NCBI GenBank assembly: GCA_028565715.1
Contig: JAOXYC010243234.1
Span: 1-10,316, forward strand
Source: Phoronis pallida
Lineage: Eukaryota > Phoronida > Phoronidae
DNA length: 10,316 nt
Direction: 5' to 3'
Shown: piece by piece, positions 1 through 7,126 of the stretch
Layout of the letters: each line of letters opens with the position of its first letter
Position numbering within the stretch: the first letter of the stretch is position 1
Notes under the pieces: model-generated
Database searches by the model: none
The model's input: only the letters and a program-made list of their open reading frames with translations
Told to the model about the DNA's origin: nothing
Program-made: the position numbers and the translations under genes

Positions 1-56
1 ATTGCCGGTTTCACGACCAGACGACACACAAACACTGTGTACACAGTGGGCCCTGG
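1..56 (-). CDS. Possible exon running off the left edge
   Basis: After a reasonable acceptor (gaagagttttcag) the minus strand is GC-rich and open in phase 0 to the window edge, reading PGPTVYTVFVCRLVVKPA. It would follow exon 1574-1657, which also ends in phase 0. It does not resemble the acidic tail exons. A second frame is also open across these 56 nt, so the coding evidence is weak. It contains a perfect 16-bp palindrome (33-48, CACTGTGTACACAGTG). Confidence 0.2.
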
Positions 57-1155
57 CTGAAAACTCTTCACAATTATACGTCACAGGTTCAACATATCTA
101 TACACTGATTGTTGAACAACCCGAAACTGCACAAAATAAGAAGCCAAAACTGAACTACCAATTAATTTACAAAATATGCTAAACAGCTTATGGACACGTT
201 CAGATAATTGTATCGTAAACGAAACGCTTGGTCATACACATTGTAAGTCAAAGAGGCTGCGAGTTCACACAATGTGAATGAAACGCGATCGTTTACTCAG
301 TACTGATGTCCAAGAAACCTGCTAGTACATGAAAATGTCTAAGCCCTCTTATCATACTTCAACATTTTTCAGTAAAGAAAATCACCAAATTCAAAATTGT
401 AAATTGCCTAGACCGTCAAATTCGTTAAAATGTGAACGACTTAAAAAAAATGAAATCACTTCCTTTGCGTACTTTGTCCATTACAACTAAATCGTTACTA
501 AAACGAAAACTTCGACACGCTTTTCCACCGCGTCGAATTATTGCGGGGCGCCGTAATTTTATCGAGTACTTATACATGACTTTTAGCATTATTGTGCGTT
601 TTTAAATTGATTTACCAAGACGCAAGTAAGCCATTTTCATCAAAGAGCTCGTACACATAATTTCTAGTTGAATTAATATATATATATATATATATATATC
701 TTTATTAAAATTGCAACATATTGTTGAAGTATTACAATATACTCTAGAAAGAAACTACATACATTTAAAATACAATACAAGAATAAGTAATAGTCATACA
801 CAGGACATGGTTGGTGTCCCGAATCGGGAACGGGTAATTTACATGTATGCGTTTTACTGAAAACTTGTTAGTGCAAAAGGAATGAAACTGTATTTAAATC
901 TATTGAATTTTGATGCCAGATCATCATCAAAGAAGAGACAGTATCTTTAACTACGACTATACAGGCCTCATCTCAAATTCTAAATAAAAACGTTGAAGAC
1001 TGCACGCGCAGAAGAAAATTGTGAAGGGGCTAGCAGGACTTGATACAGATTAAGGAATAACATGAAGGCAAAGTCCTTAACTCGAGTGTTTCTAAGAAAC
1101 ACACACTGCTGCTGTGACTGACATTAAAGCACGTGGTTTGTGACGCTCTCGAATT
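57..1155. other. Non-coding stretch, presumed intron
   Basis: AT-rich DNA with stops in all frames. Apart from an AT dinucleotide run at 676-699, I see no gene, RNA or mobile element. Short palindromes occur (for example around 815-828, TCCCGAATCGGGA) but nothing extended. Confidence 0.6.
676..699. repeat. (AT)12 microsatellite
   Basis: An uninterrupted run of alternating A and T about 24 bp long in otherwise unremarkable DNA. Confidence 0.95.
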
Positions 1156-1533
1156 CTCAACATCCGAATTAATTCACTCTAACAAAAGGAGACGCGAATG
1201 CACGTCTACTTTTGGAAGTTGTCTATTTATGTGGACAAACTCCGGGGGTTGAGGTAACTTGTGGAATGATATTCCTTTCAAACACGGATACTTCGCTTAG
1301 TTCTTTAACCTCCCGGTGCCGGCATATACACTCGTTGGCACAACAGTGGTAGTTGGCTTGTTGCATTGAGGCCCGTGGAATTTTCAGAATTTGGCGCCAA
1401 ATAAACCGCCGAGAAACTACCCTTTACTTTCAATAACACAATTCAGAGGGCGTAACTATTTGTCCACATATTGTCAGAGGGGAACGCGCATTCGCGTCTC
1501 CTTCTGCAAGAGTGAATTAATTCGAATGTTGAG
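1156..1533. mobile_element. MITE-like element with long terminal inverted repeats
   Basis: The ends are inverted copies: CTCAACAT followed by CGAATTAATTCACTCT, then AGGAGACGCGAATG and, with small gaps, TATGTGGACAAA. The match covers roughly the outer 95 bp on each side (1156-1251 and about 1450-1533). Total length 378 bp with no transposase, which suits a non-autonomous DNA transposon or foldback. A target-site duplication is not obvious. It lies 41 bp from the donor of exon 1574-1657, in the following intron. The core encodes a small Cys-rich reading frame, listed separately. Confidence 0.8.
1223..1366 (-). CDS. Small Cys-rich reading frame inside the MITE-like element
   Basis: From ATG at 1366 to TAG at 1223, 47 residues; the frame stays open about 20 codons further upstream. 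The notable part is NYHCCANECICRHREVKELS, with four Cys and two His in 13 residues, a spacing that could bind metal or form disulfides but matches no family I can name. Being in a transposon-like element it may be repeated in the genome and captured by gene predictors. No splice or promoter evidence, and function is unknown. Confidence 0.2.
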   Translation of the reverse strand: MQQANYHCCANECICRHREVKELSEVSVFERNIIPQVTSTPGVCPHK

Positions 1534-1573
1534 TATTTAATGTGTTACTTTATTTTGATTCTGTAATTCTTAC

Positions 1574-1657
1574 CTCACTGATAGTCCTCGTGGCCGTGGA
1601 CATGTGTTTAACATGTGTAATATCAGGATCACTGGCGGGAACCTCTTCTAACCCAAC
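1574..1657 (-). CDS. Candidate C-terminal tail exon B (paralogous to exon A)
   Basis: An 84-nt exon of 28 codons, phase 0 at both ends, between acceptor gaactttag and donor GTGAG|GTAAGA. The product (VGLEEVPASDPDITHVKHM, ending STATRTISE) aligns with exon A over EE-x-x-A-S-x-D, the S-T-A-T-R block and the final Glu. The DNA around the donor is also shared (acggccac... against acggtcgccacc..., both followed by GTAAGAAT). Unit length of 26-28 codons, symmetric phase and sequence likeness suggest exon duplication building a repeat tail. No recognised domain. Joining to the caspase is inference from phase and strand. Confidence 0.5.
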
Positions 1658-1940
1658 CTAAAGTTCAAATAAGTTACCATACATAATCAACCGTACAATA
1701 TTATCGATATACAAGTTGCTTAAAGCAGCAAATCTCATCAAACGTTTCTATTACTACCATCGCAACTTAAGGTATGTCATTCCATCAAATAAATAGTTAG
1801 TAGTACAAGTTAAACAGAAAAAAATAACGATTTTATTTCTAGTATTAAACCAGTATACCAGCGTTCTGATTGTTAAACAATGGTGCTCGTCAGAGGGACA
1901 GTCTTTCGGAAATTACCGTGGATTTCCGAAAGAGCGCCCT
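1658..1940. other. Intron part between tail exons and foldback
   Basis: AT-rich non-coding DNA on the acceptor side of exon 1574-1657, leading into the palindromes that begin at 1923. Nothing else seen. Confidence 0.5.
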
Positions 1941-2039
1941 GGGCGCTCTTTCGGAAAATAGCACTATTCGAGTTGAAATATTTTCCCGAAAGAGCGCCCA
2001 TGCGCGCTCTTTCGGAAAACATGGGCGCTCTTTCGGAAA
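1923..2039. repeat. GC-rich short palindrome cluster, left arm outer group
   Basis: The unit is TTTCCGAAAGAGCGCCC joined to its own reverse complement. The copy at 1923-1957 is perfect, with one spacer base; 1984-2018 is near perfect with a CATG centre; 2020-2039 is a half unit (CATGGGCGCTCTTTCGGAAA). Confidence 0.95.
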
Positions 2040-2353
2040 CGCAAACTTCACTCAATACTTGTGTTTCTTGAGGTTTAAGGCGGTAGGAGTGTGCGCAAAT
2101 GCGTTAAGGTGACTAATAACACACCCTTCTTCGATGAAACATATGTGATTCCTAAATTACGACATTACACAACCATTTTTGAAAAATTCTACATGCATGG
2201 CTAATCTTCTTTACTATCGTTAGCAACCTCACTTGACTTAAGGGTCTCAACATATTCTGAACTTGAGTTGAAGTTGATAAACGGTCCTGTCATGACCTCA
2301 AATAGAAAAAAAACGATTTTCAAAAAAAAATTACCCCCTCGGAAGTTTTGGAA

Positions 2354-2490
2354 CATGGGCGCTCTTTCGGAAACGATCTCAAATTTCGAAAAAAGCGATT
2401 TGGCCAAAGAAAGAGCGCCCATGGGCGGTCTTTGGGAAAATTTCCGAAAGAGCGCCCATGGGCGCTCTTTCAGGGGGGCGCTCTTTCGGG
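2354..2490. repeat. GC-rich short palindrome cluster, left arm inner group
   Basis: Copies of the same unit: a half unit at 2354-2373, a diverged full palindrome at about 2404-2436, a full palindrome at 2441-2472, and a half unit at about 2474-2490. The half unit at 2354-2373 has no counterpart at the matching place in the right arm (about 3017-3030). Confidence 0.95.
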
Positions 2491-2568
2491 AATCCCCGGT
2501 ACCGATATTGTTAATCGTACAATTTATATAGTCCACAATGATCACACACAAAGTGATTCTTACAATGA

Positions 2569-2685
2569 ATGGGAAGTAAAATAAACTTTTATTGGATGAG
2601 TTATTGAAACATCATAGAACGAGCCTTTGGTGAGTTCTGTGATTTTTCAAAAACGAATCCAATAAAAGTTTGCATTACTTCCCAT
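2569..2685. repeat. Central hairpin of the foldback
   Basis: ATGGGAAGTAA / AAACTTTTATTGGAT at the left is matched by its inverted copy at 2656-2685 (ATCCAATAAAAGTTT / TTACTTCCCAT). Inside, GTT-TTGAAA-ATCA-AGAAC is also mirrored, leaving a loop of only a few bases near 2625. It is probably the true centre of the 1941-3416 foldback. Confidence 0.85.
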
Positions 2686-2949
2686 GAATTTTATCACATA
2701 ACATCGCTAAATTTGGAACATTGTAAGAGTTTCAATATTCTTCACGTTCTTGAACTTTACAGTTCTTAACGTTCTAAATCCGTATGCACGTGTCGTGCAC
2801 AATGCTTTTCACGTGATTCAGTACTCGTGTACTCTGCTTAGACATATCAAAGTAGCAGACTCACAATACAAGGTATATATGAGTCTGTTATATGAATTCG
2901 AATATAAGGATAGTTAAGTGATTAAGCGCAATATGGACATTACCGGGGG

Positions 2950-2968
2950 TTTCCGAAAGAGCGCCATG
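2950..2968. repeat. GC-rich palindrome half unit, right arm inner
   Basis: TTTCCGAAAGAGCGCCATGG, a half unit followed by the central CCATGG, at the place in the right arm that mirrors the 2441-2490 group. Confidence 0.9.
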
Positions 2969-3338
2969 GCAATCTATCAGGTGCTAAATCGCTTTTTTCA
3001 AAATTTGAGATCGTTGCCAAAACTTCCGAAACGCTAAAATACTGGTCATTTTTTGGAAAATCGTTTTTTTCTATTTGAGGTCATGACAGGACCGTTTATC
3101 AACTTGAATCCAAGTTCAGAAAATGTTGATTTTGCTTAAGTCAACTGGATGTTGCTAACGATAATAAAGGAGATTAGCCATGCAAGTAGAATTTTTCAAA
3201 AATGGTTGTGTGATGTCGTAATTCACATACGATTTGTGGAACAAAGTGTGTCATTAAGTCTCCTAAACGCATTTGCGCACACTACTGCCTTATACCCACA
3301 AAACACAAGTATTGAATGAAGTTTGTGTTTCCGAATTT

Positions 3339-3416
3339 TTTCCGAAAGAGCGCCCATGGGCGCTCTTTCGGGAAAATTTTTCAACTCGAAAAGTGCTGTT
3401 TTCCGAAAGAGCGCCC
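3339..3416. repeat. GC-rich palindrome copies, right arm outer
   Basis: A full palindrome at 3339-3375 with CCATGG at its centre and a half unit at 3399-3416, mirroring 1941-2019 in the left arm. Confidence 0.95.
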
Positions 3417-3474
3417 GGTATATGGTGAAAACAGAGATATTGAGACAAACATGATTTGTGTCATGTATTCTTAC

Positions 3475-3552
3475 CTCCCTGGTGGCGACCGTAGAAACAC
3501 TTGTTTCTTCTGTATCACCATGATCAACGGAGGCGTCTTCTTCTGCAACATC
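3475..3552 (-). CDS. Candidate C-terminal tail exon A (acidic repeat)
   Basis: A 78-nt exon of exactly 26 codons, phase 0 at both ends, between acceptor actttatag and a strong donor GGGAG|GTAAGA. The product is acidic and Ser/Thr-rich (DVAEEDASVDHGDTEE, ending STVATRE). No known domain is recognised. It is supported by three things: the donor, the phase match with the alternative p10 donor at 4058, and similarity at DNA and protein level to the exon at 1574-1657. A second open frame (starting MLQKK) exists but has no such partner. It may be a repeat in the caspase tail. It could also belong to a separate gene, but no start exon for one was seen between here and 4044. Confidence 0.5.
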
Positions 3553-4043
3553 CTATAAAGTATCGTGTATCGCAATTTAGAAATTAAGCCTTCCTGGTTA
3601 GCAAGGCTTCAAATTTGCACAACAATTAATGTTCGACGGTTTAGACATCGATCATAAAAGAGCAGGGCGCCAATCTTAACGTATTGGGAAGTCAGCTAAA
3701 CTCGTGTTATTCACTAAACACTGTAGGTATCCCGCGAAGTTCAAAGCGCCCGGGAATAAAACACGTTTTGAAAATATTACATTTGTACATTGGCAAAGGT
3801 CTTTCTAAATACAATGTCCAATGTCATGAAAAAATAGGGCTGTTTCATGCTTAGAAATTGGCGGCCATTTTTCGGTGTGTATATTAAAACATAATGTTAA
3901 TGGCACTCATGTACGACACGACTCGGGGAACGGGAATTAGGTTGATGGAAAACAATATGCGTAAAATAAACAATTATTATTCCGAAACTTATAAATTTAC
4001 TTGGCTAGGGAGAGGGGGGCAAATGCCCATCAAAAAATAAGAG
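3553..4043. other. Presumed intron downstream of p10
   Basis: No coding signal and no minus-strand AATAAA (plus-strand TTTATT) just past the p10 stop, which weakly favours splicing on to exon A over termination here. A small imperfect hairpin is visible at 3572-3618 (AAGCCTT ... AAGGCTT). Confidence 0.45.
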
Positions 4044-4384
4044 TCACGCGTTACATACTGTAACTCGGTCCTTGTCAAACTCTGGGATGACGTCACCATC
4101 CTGCCTGTGGGGAACATTTGGAACGAACACAAGTTTCATATGTAGAGTTGACATCATAAGGCAGCAGAGTTTTTTGTATTCGTATGCGTGCATGTGTTTG
4201 TTCGTCTTACGGAGAATGGCTTCTAAGGACACATCCCTACAGGTGTCCTCTCGTATTTGCTTCATCAGGAAACGGATGAAGGGTGTTCCCTGTGTTCTGT
4301 GGCGTATTGAGGGCGATCCTGGGGTTGTCGAGTACGCAACAAAGAAGTCAGCCTCTTCAACAGGAATTGCTTCGTGGACGTATT
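4044..4384 (-). CDS. Caspase p10 exon
   Basis: Acceptor aacattcag, then 2 bases and 112 codons to TGA at 4044-4046. The p10 signature is clear: IPVEEADFFVAYSTTPG, then SIRHRTQGTPFIRFL (family form SWRNxxxGSWFIQxL), then helix DVSLEAILRKTNKHM and the last strand region MSTLHMKLVFVP. The Arg of SIR corresponds to the p10 S1-pocket arginine. The two Trp residues that normally shape the S2/S4 pockets are Ile and Pro. After the final strand the protein continues about 24 residues (QDGDVIPEFDKD), longer than most p10 ends. A GTATGT donor at 4058-4053 would end the exon at 4059 in phase 0, which fits exon 3475-3552. In that case the TGA is intronic, or marks a shorter isoform with only four more residues (VCNA). 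Confidence 0.93.
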
Positions 4385-4994
4385 CTGAATGTTTAAATCA
4401 ATAAAAAACATCTACAAAGAATGCATTGCGTCATACAATTAACATCTTAATGTTGACGCGCTAAATTTCTAATTCCTCCATGTATCATAAAAAAGATGGT
4501 TTCCCAAAGTCATAGAATTTGTCTGGAAACTCTTCCTGAACATGTTGTCTTTTGACATGAATCGACAAAAACGTGTATGCAAACATAGGTGGTGGTTCAA
4601 TTATTAACATATCTATGTGCAAAACGTTTGATAAGAATGGTTTCAAATACTCTACAGGCCGCACTTCCCGCACAAAAGGTCACCATTTTACTTGGTCATT
4701 TGAAGCACTGGCGAGCCGATATGCAGCCATGGAATTAAACCCGACTCATAGTCAGAGCTATCACTAGAAAATAGAGCTCACCAGGTGTGTATGATAAGGC
4801 CTACAGCAAAGGTCGAGAAACTCCAGCGTTCGAAGAAGCATGTTGTTCCTTGAACAGCTGTTCTAAAGTCGACATCGAGGCAGTTATTAAAGAATCAAAG
4901 CATGAATTACAGTGCATGTTCCTTTTACGCTGATTCCACGATTAAGCAACAACCATGATGGCTAACATGCAAAAAAATATCGGTGGATACGAAC
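4385..4994. other. Intron between p20 and p10 exons
   Basis: 610 bp between the p20 donor and p10 acceptor. It holds no mobile element that I recognise. A possible small exon at 4692-4763 (acceptor ttttctag, acidic start DSSDYESG) was considered as p20/p10 linker but its phases do not fit both neighbours. Confidence 0.5.
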
Positions 4995-5288
4995 CTGATG
5001 CATCACTTTGACAAGCTACCAAAATGAAGCATTTTGGTTTCTCTTTAAGTGACAAACAACTTGTCGATTTGAATTTAGATGTGATGTCGGTAATTGGAAT
5101 ACAGTTCCCATCAACGCCATAGATGTGAGCTCGTCGTCCGTGACTCATGACTACACTGACAAAGCAGCTGAACTGTTTAAGGTCCTGCGTGCTGTAGTGT
5201 TTGAAACAGGCATCTATCTGATCACGTGTCAGGTCTGTGTAAACTCTAGTGTCGAATCCAAGGTCACGAAGCGTAACTCTTGTGTTCT
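4995..5288 (-). CDS. Caspase p20 C-terminal exon with catalytic His and Cys
   Basis: A 294-nt exon of 97 full codons from acceptor ttttcag, phase 1 at both ends. It contains LRDLGFDTRVYTDLTRDQI (helix and strand after the Arg loop), CFVSVVMSHG with the catalytic His at about residue 49, YGVDGNCIPITDI, F-x-S-x-x-C-x-S-L, and KPKCFILVACQSD with the catalytic Cys at about residue 92. All are in caspase order and spacing. The usual pentapeptide QACxG reads VACQS here: Cys and the preceding Ala are kept, but the S1-pocket Gln is Val and the Gly is Ser. The donor is taken as CATCAG|GTTCGT. It is not a strong consensus, but it falls where caspase genes often carry an intron, just after the active site, and keeps phase with the p10 exon. 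Without splicing the frame stops at 4942. Confidence 0.93.
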
Positions 5289-5724
5289 CTGAAAATTAAC
5301 CAAACCGGGAAGCTTGTACTTCAAACAATGTAAGCCTACTTTACGTATAATCATCATGATGTTAACCGAAAACGTACTACAAATGTTAGAATAAAACATT
5401 TGCGTCAAATAATTTTCAAGACTCACGTTGCACTAACAACACAGTCGCGCTTAACCAGTTGTTAACCACATACATTAACCCCGGACACAAGAAATTAACA
5501 CTGGTGACATCTTTACACGTTCAGCGAGGGAAAGATGGAACATCTCCCTCGACAGTTTCAAACACATATGTTAATTTTGATTAGTCTAAAGGCCGAAGCT
5601 GTTTCAAGTGCAACTATGGACTGGCATTGCCGTGCTCGTCCGAGGCAGCCTAGCAAGCCGTGTTTAGACAACCGGGAAATCGAACAGGAGACCTCCATAA
5701 TCCCACCTCACTACAGAGGCTCGC
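5289..5724. other. Intron part inside the p20 region
   Basis: No exon or repeat established. An open stretch ending at a GTGAGT donor near 5425 (minus strand) and a short sequence like an antisense tRNA T-arm near 5671-5690 were noted and not accepted. Confidence 0.45.
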
Positions 5725-6221
5725 TATTTTTTTTAAACTTTGGGTATACTTCGGTCCATAATCCTTTTACAAATTGGTGGAATTATAAAAGCTCTACTAA
5801 CAATAAATTTGAAATAACTTATCATAATATTTTGAAAAGCTTTCTAGGCCTTAGTAAATTTGCTAGCACCAGCTTAACTTGTACTATTTATAATACTCAG
5901 TGTTGTAATGCTCTTTTGCGTAAACTTAGGTTCCGTTTCCTTTGCAGAACTCAGCATTCTGTTAATAGTAATGTTATGTCTTTAAACAGATCGGATCTAT
6001 ACTTTACTTCTAGTCTACGTTTATTTTGGCTTAAATCTCTATATACGAAATTTGTTTTAACTTTTATTTTTTATACTTAATGATTGTTTTCTTTGGTTAC
6101 TTATTTCTATTCTGTCTGTTGTTCTTCATCCTTTACAAGTAACTTATTTAGTTTTTAGTATTATGTAGTTTATTGTGTAGTTTAAGTATATGGATTACTG
6201 TATTTTTTATGGTTTGTCTGC

Positions 6222-6227
6222 AATAAA
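6222..6227 (+). promoter_or_regulatory. AATAAA signal of the retrotransposon
   Basis: Canonical hexamer directly before the TATC tail; in the element's own orientation. Confidence 0.5.
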
Positions 6228-6229
6228 GT

Positions 6230-6230
<1 letters not shown>

Positions 6231-6278
<48 letters not shown>
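6231..6278. repeat. (TATC)12 tail/microsatellite
   Basis: Twelve perfect TATC units starting 3 bp after the AATAAA of the retrotransposon; most likely the element's 3' tail. Confidence 0.97.
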
Positions 6279-6350
6279 CTTTTCAATTTTTAATCTGTTG
6301 ATTAAATCTACCTTCAGAGTGAAAGCAGAGTCGTAAAGGTCTTTGGAGAA

Positions 6351-6606
6351 AGTGCATTTTAGAACATAGCAAAAGAAAGCACCTTGGTTACAACAGATTC
6401 AATGGCACGGAAGTGACGTCTTTGACTATGAGTGAATACTTTGAATGAAAAGACTTTCATTAATATTCAGTTCCTCCCTGTTGTGTTCAGTTGTTGTCCT
6501 TTATTTGAGAACCATTGTGAACAGGGTCGTCACTTCGATCACAGATCTGTGCCATTGAATCTGTGGTAACCAAAGTGCTCTCTTCAGCTATTTGATAAAC
6601 TGCACT
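6351..6606. repeat. Long imperfect palindrome (possible MITE or RNA hairpin)
   Basis: 6351-6418 and 6528-6606 are inverted copies: AGTGCA-TTTA-ATAGC, AAGCACCTTGGTTAC, CAGATTCAATGGCAC and GAAGTGACG each return in reverse. The about 110-bp centre holds a further small stem (TGAATA...TATTCA, about 6431-6467). No coding capacity. No clear target-site duplication. Confidence 0.8.
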
Positions 6607-6612
6607 TCCACA

Positions 6613-6844
6613 GTATACTGCTGACTGTTCTACAAGCAGGTCACGTATTAAAACTTCTGTAATTGAAAATGCCTTGAGCTAATACAGATTTCAAATATGC
6701 AGTTGTTGATATGCCCTCTGATCCTCAGATTTTTAATGTTTGACTCTTCTTTGGACTCAAAAAATACATTTATTTTCCATAGTCAATAACAATTACGAAC
6801 TTGATTATTTTGTCTTTATCACTGTTTTACAAATGTATAGTTAC
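6613..6844. other. Intron part downstream of p20 N-terminal exon
   Basis: AT-rich DNA following the donor at 6844. Nothing recognised. Confidence 0.5.
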
Positions 6845-7006
6845 CAAGATCACGATGACTGCCGTCCCTGTTACCACAGCCAGTTCCAGGTTTAAAGGTG
6901 TCGTTATTTATTATTATAGCCAGCCCAAGAGGTTCAGCTATTCGGTATGCATCGGGCAGGCCTTCAGGAACATGTGCTGGTGGAATAACGGGTTCTGTTG
7001 AACTGC
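6845..7006 (-). CDS. Caspase p20 N-terminal exon
   Basis: A 162-nt exon with 53 full codons, acceptor tttgaatag and donor G|GTAACT, phase 1 at both ends. After a Pro-rich lead (EPVIPPAHVPEGLP) comes the start of a C14 caspase domain: LGLAIIINNDTF is the first beta strand (family pattern RGxALIINNxxF), and NRDGSHRDL matches the R-x-G-T-x-x-D-x-x-L loop. The Arg of NRDGS corresponds to the p20 arginine that lines the S1 pocket and holds the substrate aspartate. Joining to 4995-5288 makes a Glu across the junction and gives an unbroken RDL-E-NTRVTLRDLGF. The loop Thr is replaced by Ser. Caspases are cytosolic cysteine proteases of apoptosis and inflammation. Another acceptor (ggcag, 4 nt further in) would break the phase with the linker exon. 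Confidence 0.9.
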
Positions 7007-7029
7007 CTATTCAAAACATAATTCACTGT

Positions 7030-7126
7030 ATTGAAGTTTATAACTCTGGTCAATTGGACTTGCCGAATTTTAAACATTACATGTTTAATCCGATAAGTCA
7101 AGTTGACCAGACTTATAAACTTCAAT
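7030..7126. repeat. 97-nt near-perfect hairpin next to a 3' splice site
   Basis: Arms 7030-7077 and 7081-7126 pair almost throughout (ATTGAAGTTTATAA, TCTGGTCAA, GACTT, TTAAACAT) around a 3-nt loop (7078-7080). In the caspase transcript it ends 22 nt upstream of the p20 N-terminal exon. The stem is longer, and the loop shorter, than in a usual microRNA precursor. Confidence 0.9.

Larger units (their letters stand above)
1941..3416. mobile_element. Giant foldback element with about 490-570-bp arms
   Basis: The left arm (1941-2510) and right arm (2930-3416) are inverted copies over nearly their full length. Shared blocks include GTGCGCAAATGCGTT, CACAACCATTTTTGAAAAA, ATCGTTAGCAAC, GATAAACGGTCCTGTCATG and TTTGGAAC/GGCAACGATCTC. 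The arms differ by many substitutions, so the duplication is not recent, and the left arm is longer mainly because it has extra short palindrome units. The 419-bp spacer contains a further hairpin (2569-2685). No transposase or other coding capacity seen. Known non-autonomous foldback transposons look like this. It sits in the intron between tail exons A and B. Confidence 0.85.
5725..6278 (+). mobile_element. 5'-truncated non-LTR retrotransposon (CR1/L2-like) 3' end
   Basis: Plus strand, antisense to the caspase gene and within the intron that splits p20. The protein to the TAA at 6078 resembles the C-terminal tail of CR1/L2-type reverse transcriptases: NNKFEITYHNILKSFLGLSK (family form L-x-V-A-Y-N-x-x-F-R-x-L-L-G-L), then a Cys-rich stretch and LLRKLRFRFLCR, and LRLFWLKSLY near the end. 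A short 3' UTR with AATAAA follows at 6222-6227, then about twelve TATC units, a 3' tail typical of such elements. All catalytic reverse-transcriptase motifs are missing, so it is a dead fragment. The left edge is uncertain by some tens of bases; an in-frame ATG at 5535 lies in unrelated DNA. Confidence 0.8.

Noticed and set aside
1870-2584. Several open frames on both strands with peptides such as SERAPMGALSE
   Set aside because: They are produced by the GC-rich palindrome units, which lack stops in several frames; no start, splice or domain support.
2785-2815. CACGTG E-box-like and palindromic sites
   Set aside because: Short motifs expected by chance, with no promoter context.
4072-4404. 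Plus-strand 110-codon frame
   Set aside because: It is the antisense of the caspase p10 exon, whose motifs are clear on the minus strand.
4692-4763. Small minus-strand exon (DSSDYESG...) as the p20/p10 linker
   Set aside because: Acceptor and donor look possible, but neither phase fits the p20 donor and p10 acceptor that are otherwise best.
5425-5515. Possible minus-strand exon ending at CAAC|GTGAGT with a phase that would fit p20
   Set aside because: The peptide does not match a caspase N-terminal region, and the real one was found at 6845-7006.
5665-5700. tRNA-like T-arm in antisense (GTTCGATTTCCCGG)
   Set aside because: No acceptor stem, D-arm or anticodon arm could be fitted. At most a SINE remnant; not supported.
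5535-5724. N-terminal part of the 181-codon plus-strand frame as a gene start
   Set aside because: Only the 3' part resembles reverse transcriptase; the upstream part looks like flanking DNA that happens to be open.
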